A DNA stretch of 64,000 nucleotides, from the NCBI GenBank assembly GCA_032622095.1, contig CP136069.1:107788278-107852277 (forward strand), given 5' to 3'. This DNA is from Siphonodentalium dalli (taxonomy: Eukaryota > Mollusca > Scaphopoda > Gadilida > Siphonodentaliidae). The notes under the pieces are model-generated. The model saw nothing but the letters and a program-made list of their open reading frames with translations. It made no database searches and was not told the origin of the DNA. This document shows positions 36,370 to 47,586 of the stretch, in pieces. Position 1 is the stretch's first letter, and each line of letters opens with the position of its first letter. A program made the position numbers and the translations under genes.

Positions 36370-39149
36370 CTCCCCATAGACTGCCATTTCTTGACAGGTT
36401 GAGCTCATTTTAACAAATCTGTATCTCAGTCACTAAAGGATCTTCCTGATTCCTCCATACTATATGTAAGCTAAATTGTCCAAAATCCCTTGAGAAGACA
36501 TTTTAAGAATTACTATAGAGACATATAGTTATGTCCCTGGTCCCACCCTTTTAACCTGGTGACCCCATCTGAATAAATTTGAATCCCAGACACCAAAGAA
36601 CCCTTCATACATATCATAAATATCAGTCAAATAGACCTGATGGTCCTTGTGAAGGAAGCATATTAAGAGGGAAACTGTCCTTCGCTTGGCCCCTATTTGA
36701 CCAGGTGACCCCATTAAAAAAATCTGAATTGCAGTCAAGGAAGAACATTCCATTCTATATAAGCCAACTAGTTCTTGCAAACATATTTTAAGAATTACTA
36801 TGTAGTGAAATAGTTAAGTCTCTTGCTCTGCCCTTATTTGACTTTGTGATCCCATTTTCACAAATCTGATAAGGATAAAAATTAAGTTCCCCAGTTGAAG
36901 TTGGTGATATTCACCCAGTGGGCACCTCATTTATGAATTTTATCTTCTGCAAATTAGGGCCCAGAAGATGAGGCCTAAGCAGAATGAGGTCGTCAGAGGG
37001 TGAATTTGGTGATGCTAGCCTGCTGTGCCGGATAGCATCACAAAAAGCGTGTCTGTTCCTACATTGTGTATGCCTGGCCTCAAGCAACACAATGTATTAT
37101 ACAACAAGCCTTGAAATAGTGTGATAGTGTGTCTGTCATTTGCAGAGTGAGGTCCCCAGAGGGTGAATTTAGTGACGCTAAATTCACCCTCTGGGGACCT
37201 CATTCTGATAAAGTCCGCAACTGCTATGGAAGACCTAGAATAAAATTGAATTTCCCCAGTTGAAGTTGGTGATGTTCACCCATTGGGCCCCTCAATTATG
37301 AATTTTATCTTCTGCAAATTAGGGGATATAGAAACTTCCTAGAAGGGAAATTTAACTAACAACGATGTAAATTTGATACTATAGATACTTCCCAGAAGAT
37401 GAGGCCTAAGCAGAATGAGGTCCCCAAATGGTGAATTTGGTGATGCTAGCCTTGAATCAAGCTTTGAAATAGTCTGTCTGTTATTTGCAGAATGAGGTAC
37501 CCAGAGGGTGAATTTAGTGAGGCTATCCTGCACAGCGGGCTAGTATCACTAAATTCACCCTCTGGGGACCTCATTCTGATAAGGCCCTCAACTGCTATGG
37601 AAGACCTAGAATAAGATTGAAGTTCCCCAGTTGAAATTGGTGATGTTCACCCATTGGGCACCTCAATCATGAATTTTATCTTCTGCAAATTAAGGGATAC
37701 AGAAACTTCCTAGAAGGGAAATTTAACTAACAACAATGTAAATTTGATACTATAGATACTTCCCAGAAGATGAGGCCTAAGCAGAATGAGATCTTGAGAC
37801 TCTAGATACTTCCCAGAAGATGAGGCCTAAGCGGAATAAGGTTCTCAGAGGGTGTATTTGGTTATGCTAGCCTGCTGTGTAGTATAGCGTCACTAAATTC
37901 ACCCTCTGGGAACCTCATTCTGGCTCTGCCAGGCACTCTTTGAGAAAATGAAATTAATCTGATTTTAATGACCACTGAGTGATAATATAAACAACAAGGG
38001 TGCTTCATTGATAACACCATTAATCTCATTTAAATTATGGATGACATGAATACACTCCCTGGGGACTCTGTCTAAGGCTGCAGAATCTTTATCTCTCTAT
38101 CTGCCTTGCCATGTCTATCAGATCATAGGAGAGTTGCCTTGTAATGGGAATTTAAATAAATATACTTTATTTACCTGTGAGTTAGGATATGAGATAGGGT
38201 GGAATGCTGTTGGTTGGGGGTGGGGTTCTGTGTCATGTGGGGGGGGGGGGGTGATATATTTTTTTTGTATGTTAAATTGATCAAGGAGTTCCTGAATGTT
38301 TTATTATTTTTTGGGGAATTATGGCCATGGCTCCACCACTATTTGACCCAGTGACCCCATTTGAACAAATCTGAACCCCAGTCATTCAATGACCCCACAT
38401 ACCAAATATAAACTAAATCGGCTTAATGGTTATTGACAAGAAGTCGTTATAAGAATTACCAAGGAGGAATATAGTTATGGCCCTGGTTTCGCAACTGTTT
38501 GACACAGTGACCTCATTTGAACAAATATTAATGACAGTCACCTAGGGAACATCCACCCCAAATATGATCAAAATGCAAAAATGTAATTTTTGGGTTTTTA
38601 GAGTTATGTCCCTGGCTCTGCCCCTAATTGACCCAGTGACCCAATTTGAACAAATCTGATTCCCAGACAGTCACCCAAGGTCCCTCAGTACCAAATATAA
38701 GCTAATTCGGCCCAACATTTTTGTAGAAGAAGTCATTGTAAGAATTACTATGAGTTATGGCCCTGGTTTCTCAACTAATTGACCGGGTGACCTCATTTGA
38801 ACAAATCTGAACACCAGTCACCAAAGGACCCTCCATACCAAATATTAGCTAAATCGGCACAATGGTTATGGACAAGAAGTTGTTGTAAGAATTACTGTGG
38901 AGGAATAGAATTATGGCCCTGGTTTCGCAACTATTTGACCCAGTGACCTCATTTGAACAAATCTGAATGAGAGTCACCTAGGGAACATCCACACCAAATA
39001 TGAACCAATTTGGTATGATGGTTTCAGAGGAGAAGATGTTTTTAAAAAAAGTTGACGGACAGACAGACAGACGGACAGACGGACGGACGGACGACGGACG
39101 AGGAGTGATGACTATAGCTCCACCGGAGACTTTGTCTCAGGTGAGCTAA
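36370..39149 (+). mobile_element. Family C tandem-repeat element, interrupted by hairpin units
   Basis: Units of about 160 bp with GTTATGGCCCTGGTTTCGCA, ACTATTTGACCCAGTGACCT, CATTTGAACAAATCTGA and AAGTTGTTGTAAGAATTACT lie at 36370-36880 and 38290-39050. The 3' end has a (GGAC/AGAC)n microsatellite, then ATAGCTCCACCGGAGACTTT and GTCTCAGGTGAGCTAA. I could not locate the 5' end with certainty. Confidence 0.7.
36885..37935 (+). repeat. Three or four 350-bp tandem units each carrying a long hairpin
   Basis: Units start near 36885, 37236 and 37610 with TTCCCCAGTTGAAGTTGGTG. Hairpins AATGAGGTCCCCAGAGGGTG ... CACCCTCTGGGGACCTCATT lie at about 37145-37206 (loop of 5 bases), 37492-37576 and 37818-37920. 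One decayed hairpin half lies near 36985. Confidence 0.85.
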
Positions 39150-39777
39150 AAACATACTGGCCATTTCAAGATCAAACCATATCATATGTGTGGGAAAATA
39201 TTTATTCTGACCATTTCAGGGTCAAACAATATCAATTGAGTTATATTGACTTTTGGTCATACATGGGGGGGGGGGGGGGGGGGGGGGGTATCCAGGGAGA
39301 TGGTGTGTTATACTGGAAATGATCATATATCCAGTGTTATCAAAATGGCCAACTTCCTTATCTCTATAACTACATCATCCACCATAATGTGCTATTATGA
39401 TCGATAAATGGCCATTTCGATAAGAAATGAAAATTTGTTCAAGCTCACTGAAGCAAGCACATTTGAAGCATTATGAGTCCCATAAATCTGATACATAGAG
39501 AAACAAGTTGGATCATGATCTGAAAGTGGGCGATGAGTCAACTTCCTTATCTCTAAAACTACACCATCCCATTATATATTGCCTTAAAAGTAGAAATTTA
39601 TTTGAAATAAAAATCATATTCTCAACAAAAATGAATATATCTTTTACCTTTAAATCTTATGTTATAAAATAACAATAAGTAAATGAATATAGATGTAACA
39701 CTCCTTTGTGAAGACCAAATAATAATAATACTAATAATAACATATAGCATTTATATAGCACTTAATCCCTGGTGTAA
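39150..39777. other. Intron with a 24-G run
   Basis: A run of 24 G lies at 39265-39288. TCTAAAACTACACCATC-like segments recur loosely (39360, 39550). Just before the TIR element the sequence TTATATAGCACTTAATCCCT is interrupted and resumes after it as CTCGAAGCGCTTACATTATT. Confidence 0.5.
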
Positions 39778-42383
39778 GGGAGCATGTCAAAACCTCTTTC
39801 GCATATGCGAAAATATTGTCGATAATGTCGAAAAAGTTTTGACGTAATTGACGTAAATGTGCAAAAACGAAATGTCGGAAATGACGAAAAATAATGCGAT
39901 AACGTCGAAAGCGACTGGCCATAAAAGTGCGATAACGTCGAAACCACAACAGACAAAAATTTCCGTAAAATGTCGAAACTTTCGACAACGCGAAAGTCGC
40001 GACGTCGAAACATTGATCGATATTCGCAAACGATGAAAAGTTAAAACATCCATACGATGTTGTCGCACTTCATAAATCCGCGCATTTATTTTTGACTTCT
40101 GCGTAATCAGATGCCAGCTGAATTTTTATTGGCTGTCAGCCAAAGGCCATACAAACAACTCTATGCGTTTAACACACAAGTACAATGACTTGACAGTTCG
40201 ACTGTTTTGATAGCTATGAGTTCGCACAAGGCCTAATTAAACAATAGTCAACCCATTCCAAATGTGTGAAGGGGTGACATTTAGCAAAAGGCTATACAAA
40301 CATATAGGTCTACTGACATATAATGACGTATATACCGGTCCTTCACAACTATGCGTGAACTGTGCGACAGTTTTGTTGTTGTCGTGATGTCTTCTCAATT
40401 AGTGAACAATGGTTTAACTCGTTGGACAAAAACAACACATCTGATATATAAAATTCCAAAATGAAGCGACTTGATGTCATAATATCAGTTCGATCATGGC
40501 TAGAAACAGTGATGAAATCGAATAGATCTATCGGTAGCGGACATATACGCAGTTGGAAAATATTAGACCAGCAGTTTACACAGGTCGACAGTACGAAGAA
40601 GTTAGGGTTTTCACAACCCCAGGTATCACACATCTAACAGAAAAAAGATGAAATCACACAGAAATTTGAAACCAGCTGCACCCACCCACAACGGGAGCGA
40701 CAACGGTCCATCCACATGATCCAGCATTTGAAGCAATAGGCCCGATATAGAACAAGCCCTCATCACATTCTATCAACGCCAGACATATATAGAGCCATAC
40801 CCTCTAAGTTCATTGTTTTATAATGGTATGATATCCATATTTTTATTATTCATTCAATAAAGAATCGAGAAAAACATAACACTCAACTCCTCTGTCAGTC
40901 AATGCTACCCACAAACGAAACTAGGACTGGCCTGGGAAATTAGTGCTAAAAATAGCACAACATAACATGATTGTGCTATTCGTGGAAATTCCAAACTATT
41001 ATATAATATGTTTTGTATTAACTTAACTTTGTCGCATCTGATCGCTGATATATATTGAATAAAATGTGTAGATTTGAAATAAAAGTATAAATGTCGCCGA
41101 CGAATTAATCATGATGACGCTGCGCTTCCGATATCTAACAATGATTTCATACGTATATTGCGAAAATTAAAGCATTGTTTACGACTGTCCGACGATGCCG
41201 TAAACACCCTGATTTGCGTCCACATTAAAATATGTGTCTGGTCTAGAAAGACAGATTGAAACTGTAGAAATTAACTCTACGTGGCATACTATAAATCGGG
41301 GTTGTGGAATAATTTATTGTCGTCCACGGCTGTATTCTTTTATTCATAATAGTTCGCACAATTAAATGGTGACGGTTTACCCAAAGTGAAGACAAGTTAC
41401 ATAATCACACACAAAAACGATTTTCGAAATCAAAATTTGCATTGTTTACGGTACCACTCTGCAGTATTAATGCGACGGTGTAGCAATTATTGCTCGAGAT
41501 TTAGGGGGACTTCAACCTGTACTGTAATATGTACTGTAAACCAGTGATGCAATATCACTGCTATAAACCCACGGATTTGCGGGCACCGTGTGATATAAAA
41601 ACGTAGGAATTGATTGTGTTGGCCTATCCTATTATATAAATTGGGTCTGGGAATAATTTATTTGGGACTTTAAATAATCTTCTATTAATAATAGTTTATT
41701 ATTAAACGAAGTTTGAATTGTCCGATATTAACCAAATCGGAGATTTCAGTAGATCGGAGAAATTTACTAATAGGCCTACATTTATAAACTCCGATCAAAT
41801 CGGAAATGTTTTCATATCGGCGAATACTCCGATTAAATCAATGGAATTCTTATGATAAAAACTCCGATCTGAGAAATTTCAGCATGGACACCGACATCTT
41901 CCCGTTCGCGACACATCAGTATAAAACTGCGACTATGGAGTATTTATTGAACACAAACTGTCACTCCGATCTGAGAAATTTCAGCATGGAGATCGACATC
42001 TTCCCGTTCGCGACACATCAGTATAAAACTGCGACCATGGAGTATTTATTGAACACAAACTGTCCTGCCAATCATATCGACACAGCAGCAATATTGACGG
42101 ATTTAATGCTGCGATCTTGACGAAAACAAACACTGCGAAAATATGTCGAAACAGAACAGCGAACATTTGAGCAAAACTGCGAAACAAAACTGCGATAATT
42201 GCGAAAACATCGAATCAAGACAGCGAAAATGACGAAAAATTGACGAAAACGTACAACGTTACAGCGTGCGATAATGACGAAAAAACTCCGATAATGTAGA
42301 AAAAACGACGTCAATGACGCCACATTTTTCGCACTTTTTTCGCATTTCTTTCGCATATGCGAAAGAGGTTTTGACATGCTCCC
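39778..42383. mobile_element. 2.6-kb TIR element with TAA target duplication (Harbinger-like)
   Basis: Ends GGGAGCATGTCAAAACCTCT inward on both sides, followed by TTCGCATATGCGAAA. TAA flanks both ends (39775-39777, 42384-42386). Subterminal zones with TCGAAA words match those of 21087-24702, but the interior does not. 41860-41945 and 41960-42060 are near-identical direct repeats (GAGAAATTTCAGCATGGA, TCTTCCCGTTCGCGACACAT). No transposase is recognised. A 58-codon frame at 40461-40637 ends near a donor-like CAG/GTATCA and is unidentified. Confidence 0.85.
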
Positions 42384-42389
42384 TAACTC

Positions 42390-43095
42390 GAAGCGCTTAC
42401 ATTATTAACCCCGCTGTGTATGAGTAATGCCGAGTCTTGTGCCTGCTGCCATTTTACAGGCGCTTCACTAGAGCGGCTTATGCTTATCCAACAACCAGGT
42501 CCCTATTTCTCGTCTAGGTGCGACGAAGCGAGCACAGTACAAGTGACCTTGCCCAAGGGTCACAACATGGCACGAGATTTGAAACAGAGTATGGATATAT
42601 ATAGCACACGACACTGTCCGACAGTCCGACACTGGGCTACCACTTCCATAATAGAGAAGCAACACCAACTAGAATGATGGGTAATTATGAAATCATCTGT
42701 AGCATGTCTAACAAGCTATTGAAATGAAGAGACAAACAAGTAGAAATATTTACATACTAAGTGTGATTATCACTAAATCCAACATTCCGATTGGTCGGCG
42801 CCCACGTGACTTGTTGCAGTTATTTCTCGGTGAACACGCAACAGCTCATAACTGCAACCCCATAATTACATCGATACGTCATCGATACCGGAAAGAAAAA
42901 CGCGTAATGTTTTGGGCGCATTTGGACTCGCGCAGGATTGACTTAAATTAAATCATCAGGTTTCAATAAAAAGAAATTGTTCCTGTTAACTTTTGCCAAG
43001 GGTGCTATGGGATATTTTGGGCTGGTTTTGTCACGATACACTTTTCGATTTAAATACATTTACAAAAGTGGCTTTTTCGCTAACTGTATATAAAT
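42390..43095. other. Intron, nothing recognised
   Basis: Low-copy sequence to the right of the TIR element. Open frames at 42420-42951 show no recognisable protein features. Confidence 0.4.
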
Positions 43096-43256
43096 ATAAG
43101 GATTAACTGTCATGTGGACTGTTTTTATGGAGATGTAACCGTGAGGTAAGTGGTCATAACTTGTATGTAAAACCCTTCGTGTTTTACACAAGTTATGACC
43201 ACTTACCTCACGGTTATAACTCCATAAAAACAGTCCACATGACAGTTAATCCTTAT
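43096..43256. repeat. 160-bp near-perfect hairpin (snap-back) near a UBR5 donor
   Basis: The left arm ATAAGGATTAACTGTCATGT ... (43096-43173) is inverted at 43181-43256 with a 7-base loop and few mismatches over 76 bp. TAAAT lies at 43091-43095 and 43258-43262, a possible imperfect target duplication. Its fold resembles a hairpin-RNA precursor, but I see no direct evidence of transcription apart from lying in a UBR5 intron. Confidence 0.85.
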
Positions 43257-43378
43257 CTAAATAGAGGGGCATATCACTGGAATGCCTTGAAAAGATATGT
43301 TTTTCAATTTGCAAGTCAAGAATTCAGGATAGCTGAGTCAGAACTCCTAAACACCACTTACAAATCTGTCAATCTTAC

Positions 43379-43497
43379 CTAAATCAGATGCAGGAGTCTT
43401 TCTTGTAGTAGTTAGCCGGCGTGATGGCTTGTAGTGCCTTTGTTCTACAATCTGTCTGCCAACTGTGTGCACCAAGAACAATAAAATGTTCTCTCCT
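43379..43497 (-). CDS. UBR5: UBR5 exon after UBR box
   Basis: This 119-bp exon lies between a TTTATAG acceptor and a GTAAGATT donor. It encodes 39 residues beginning GENILLFLVHTVGRQ, equivalent to the GEHLLLFLVQTVARQ segment of vertebrate UBR5, then a basic stretch (RRLTTTRK) and ends TPASDL. One leading base and one trailing base match the phases of its neighbours. The upstream intron of 11.4 kb carries family A elements, a long hAT-like element and a Tigger pseudogene. A 160-bp near-perfect hairpin (43096-43256) lies about 120 bp downstream of the donor. Confidence 0.95.
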
Positions 43498-43499
43498 CT

Positions 43500-44734
43500 A
43501 TAAATCAATATAAAAAGAATGAAATACTTGGTTGAATTATACCAATAAATGGAATAAAGACAGCAGGATACAAATTCTGAACAATGGAAAGCAATCTGGA
43601 GTCATATTATTGCTGAATTCGTTATTGTCAGGCAACTGACAGAATTTATTTGATTTTAATTCTAAATATGTCAGATGAAGAGATGTTTTCGGATAATAAA
43701 TTTACGAGAATTTAGATCCTGACTTTTTTTAAACATCCGCGTTGCCTGACCACGCAGTTTCCAGCACAAGCGCCACTAAATTGAGTAATGTTGGCAAATG
43801 CGAACGTGAAAATTCTGAATCCACCGATGATTCAGAAATTGATGACAATATTCCACTCTCATTTATGAAAGGATCGTTCTCAATGCAATGGAAATACGGT
43901 TATTCCATTGTCAGTAGTAGCGACCGGAAAGTCATAACATCTAGTTTCGAGTTAGGTCGATTAGCCTTAGATGGCTCATAAGTGACCTAAAAAGTAGAAT
44001 TCTGGGTAGAAACTTTGGTGACATGTTCCTGAGGTATTAATAACTTCAAATGTGCAAAGAAAATAATTAACATAATTCGTGCTAGATATCGCCTGATGAA
44101 AACACATGCTGCTCGCGTTTTGTTATGAAAATTATGAACTTATGAGTTCACTTTAATAAACACAGAATTAATTCACAATACCGCTTCAAACTGATTTTTT
44201 CACACAAATGTAGCCCAGAATCTATTGTTTTTAAAAGTATTTGCTGATAAGTCAATGTGCGATTTCTTGTTACTGGGGATGTTTTTAGTAATACTTTCTG
44301 GGTAATCTTGACTTTGTGTGTATTTATGAGATATATTTGGGGCTGGCCCAGTACTGGATCAGCTCATGGCGCGCAATCCCTACCTTGTTAAAATGTTACA
44401 GGTAGTCCTCAACCTCAACTATTATTTATTTATTATTTATGTGTGGGATTCCGATATTTGGCCCATTTTGTGTGTACTTTGTATGGACATTTGACCACGT
44501 TTTCATTCGCCATCATTAATCATTGAATATGGCAGTTGTTTTATTTATTTTTCTACTATTCTTTTTATGTCACCAAAACTAACTTTGACACAACATAACT
44601 TTGATGAATGATAGTAGAATCAATCTTGATGCATGTATTATGCATGAAAAATAACTAGAAACAAGTGAATTTAAGTGCCGCGAGTCGGTCTTCTATTTTC
44701 ACTAAATTTGACATATCTCGTCAGTGGGTGCACC
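43500..44734. other. Intron, nothing firmly recognised
   Basis: A 79-codon frame (43742-43981) with an acidic stretch (STDDSEIDDNIPLS) follows a short frame MSDEEMFSDN (43669-43725). This recalls N-termini of piggyBac-type transposases, but support is too thin to call. Confidence 0.3.
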
Positions 44735-45406
44735 GCACCGACAGTTCACATCTTTTATTTGAGTGACATATGCACATCTTCCCTGCTCAGAGATCCCGGT
44801 AGTTCAAGGTCATCAGAGGTCACACATTCTAACTGACCCACACTGTCATCAATGGTCTCATCCTTCAGAATAAATCCACCGTTTCGGAAATAATTAGAAA
44901 TAGTTTGAGGTTTCACCTGATTAGTCTACGATTCTGTCATCATATGAATTGATTCCAGAAGGTTTAGTTTTTTGGCAATGCCGTCACATTTTCGTCGGAA
45001 TCAATTTCTTCTATCACCTTTTGAACAATCTCTTTTCAGTATATTTGTTTCAAGTTAGCGATTATTCCTTGATCGCAAGGCTGAATAATATAGGTCGTGT
45101 TTGCCGGCAGGAAACAAGGTTGATGTTTGAGAAATTTTAGTCTTGTGGATGTGCACTGCAGTTATCTACCATGCGTAGAACTTTTCTCTGTTGACACTTC
45201 ATGTCTTTATTTAATTATGTTAACCAAACAGTAAATAGAACTGCCGTCATCCAGGAATTTTTATTATTTTTGTATGTGACGGGTAACACGCGAACATCCC
45301 AAAAGCAGCGAAGATCTTTTGATTTTCCTATGACAAGAAGTTTACATTTATCACTTCCTGACATGATGTTACAACAAACGAGCACTGTGTATCGTTTTCC
45401 CACCAC
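44735..45406 (-). pseudogene. Tigger/pogo-type (DDE, CENP-B-like) transposase, decayed
   Basis: Pogo-group transposases of the Tc1/mariner superfamily cut and paste DNA with a DDE catalytic domain. On the minus strand, 45406-45217 encodes KRYTVLVCCNIMSGSDKCKL, then LVIGKSKDLRCF and NNKNSWMTAVLFTVWL, the typical core. After a frameshift, 45206-45141 gives KCQQRKVLRMVDNCSAHPQD, containing the second catalytic aspartate. Then come FLPANTTYIIQPCDQGIIAN and, further down, TISNYFRNGGFILKDETIDD with an acidic C-terminal stretch. At least two frameshifts and internal stops are present. The N-terminal DNA-binding region and first aspartate were not found. Open frames on the plus strand here (45201-45479) are shadows. 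It lies in a UBR5 intron. Confidence 0.88.
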
Positions 45407-45869
45407 TCACCGTCTAGTGTCTCCTATTTTCGACATAATGTTACGAAATTCACCGTGCCATGCAATAGTGCGACTTTAATAATAATAGCTGCGAGTGCAT
45501 GTTGTAAGCATGATATTGACATGCATAAACATTTTGGGAATGCAATGAGATCATTGGCAGTTGTGTTTGGAAAGTTATTCATAATTACAGTTGAATACAA
45601 GTGGGCCTAAATCCGGGAAAATGGGTCATTCTGGGTTAGGGATCTGCGAATCGGGGATTTTGCATTGAATCGAATCTCGATATCGAATCCCCTTCCTGAT
45701 ATCGACATCTAATCTCGAATCAAATCAGCTAGTGATTGACATTGTTCACCAGTGTGTATTTCAGTGTCTCATGACAAAAAAACTGCAAAATTCACTAGAT
45801 ACTATACATGTAACAATGTTAATCTCCTTAAACATCCATTGGAATTTTTTTTTTAGGAAAATCATGACA

Positions 45870-46031
45870 TAGACAAGTCACTCTCAGTCTCATGGAGGGT
45901 TTGGGATATGTTGCATTGAATTTATATCTAGCTGTGTCGTGGCGAACATGACACAAGAAGTGATAGTGAGACACTTAAAAACAGTTCAATCAACGTATCA
46001 CAAACCCCATGGAATGCAAGTCACTTGTCTA
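45870..46031. repeat. Inverted repeat, about 49-bp arms
   Basis: TAGACAAGTCACTCTCAGTC ... GTTGCATTGAA (45870-45919) is inverted at 45983-46031 (AGTTCAATCAACGTATCACA ... CACTTGTCTA) with about four-fifths identity and a 63-bp spacer. Possibly a small MITE. Confidence 0.65.
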
Positions 46032-46675
46032 CATTATTTAATGAAGATAATAAAGATTTGACACAAGTGGACATGGGTAGACCGTTCAGCTATTTAATTG
46101 TTGTAGTCCGATACCAATGGTAGTTACCTGTTAAACTATTCACCCCACAATAGATCAAACACATACATCACATATTCACAGTAGTTGTCTTCACGGAGGG
46201 GGTCCCAGAAAACAGGCACAAGTGCTAAATGTTATCAACAAGATTCAACCTATCGAAACTTGGTGGAACGCGCTTGATTTCCCGTAATTTAGGTAATTTA
46301 AAGGAATTCTGCCGGCAGTGTCGCAGATAACTGGTCGCACACGATGACGTCTATTTAAGAACGTAATAGTCCGATTGTTCTAAGGTTTCTCATTATTTCT
46401 GTTCATTCCAATCTATGTTTCGTCGCGCATAACGGCGGCTGACATTGAATTTTATTCAAATAATCTGTATTGGATATCTGAAGTTCTAAACATAAGGTAA
46501 TAAAATATATGCGGCGATTGATCATGTCACGGTTGCGATCGAAGCACATAATTTGCATAATGCACGTCTATTCTAAACGGCATACATTCCAAATTATATA
46601 CGTTGGCTAACTTGGCAACTTTGTGCTTCAATTTTTGTGAGTTCAGGTCATTTGGCATGTGTGATCTAGATGCAA

Positions 46676-47260
46676 ACAAGAGCATCGCTAGGGCGTGGCA
46701 AAATACGCCCTTTAGCTATTTCGAATTGTACTACCGCAAAATAAAATAATGATTTGGGCTTACATTTGAAGAATATCTGATATACCCCTAATTTCAATGC
46801 CAAAATGCTGTCAAATTCTAAGTCGAAAAATGGCTGTAACTCATGTGAAAATAATTAGACAGAACCTATATTCGAACTTGGCCTGCAGTTTTAGCCAAGA
46901 AATACACATACCAGCTTTGGTTCAGATCAAATAATCAAAACTGGAGTTATCGGTCGGAAACCAAAATGTTATGAAACTGGTCAAATTCTAAGTCGAAAAA
47001 AGTAACTCACATTAAAATAACTCACATTATTAACTCACATTAAAATAACTGGACGGAACAAATATTCGAACTTGGCTAAGTCGAAAAAGGGGCGTAACTC
47101 ATGTAAAAATAATTGGACGGAACCCATATTCGAACTTGGCCCGTGTCTTTAGCTGGGAAATACACATACCAACTTTAGTTCAGATCAAATAATCCAAATT
47201 GGAGTTATCAATTGGAAACCAAAAATGTTAATGGACGGACGGACACAGACATGCACCTAG
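46676..47260 (+). repeat. Family E element, copy 2
   Basis: Starts ACAAGAGCATCGCTAGGGCG with GGGCGT/ACGCCC pairing, then about three units of roughly 180 bp with TCAAATTCTAAGTCGAAAAA, GGAACCCATATTCGAACTTG and CTTTGGTTCAGATCAAATAA, and a GGACGGACGGACACAG microsatellite. ATTCCATAACTTTTCAAGAC sequence follows to 47345, a dispersed segment also found at 50056-50232. Confidence 0.7.
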
Positions 47261-47522
47261 CTGAGAGTAAAATTCCATAACTTTTCAAGACTTTCGGACA
47301 AATTTTCCAAGACTTTTCAGTGAAAAAATTCCATAACTTTTCCATACCTCGTACCTAGCTAAACAATGAGGAAGACCAATATATAAATTTCCAGGTTGTT
47401 TAAACAGAGCACACATATACGGTAGTGAAAATGAGCCCTTTAATGCTTTATCTGCAAAGATGCATTTAACTAATTAAACTGATATAAATCATAAATCATA
47501 AATGGTTTGCATCTGCAACAAT

Positions 47523-47586
47523 TATCGGCCTTGACACCCAGTGTCAATAATTTCTAAAATCACTGAATCATTGGGAAAAAAATTAC
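47523..47586 (+). repeat. 64-bp direct repeat, copy 1 (identical to 49644-49707)
   Basis: TATCGGCCTTGACACCCAGT ... GGGAAAAAAATTAC, identical base for base to the second copy 2.06 kb to the right. It contains a TTGACAC/GTGTCAA hairpin. Confidence 0.9.

Noticed and set aside
40461-40637. 58-codon plus-strand frame with an overlapping 94-codon minus-strand frame (40349-40633)
   Set aside because: No recognised domain. Lies inside the Harbinger-like element but cannot be tied to a transposase or MYB protein.
43742-43981. Acidic 79-codon frame resembling the N-terminus of a piggyBac-type transposase
   Set aside because: Only a short low-complexity acidic stretch is similar; no catalytic region nearby.
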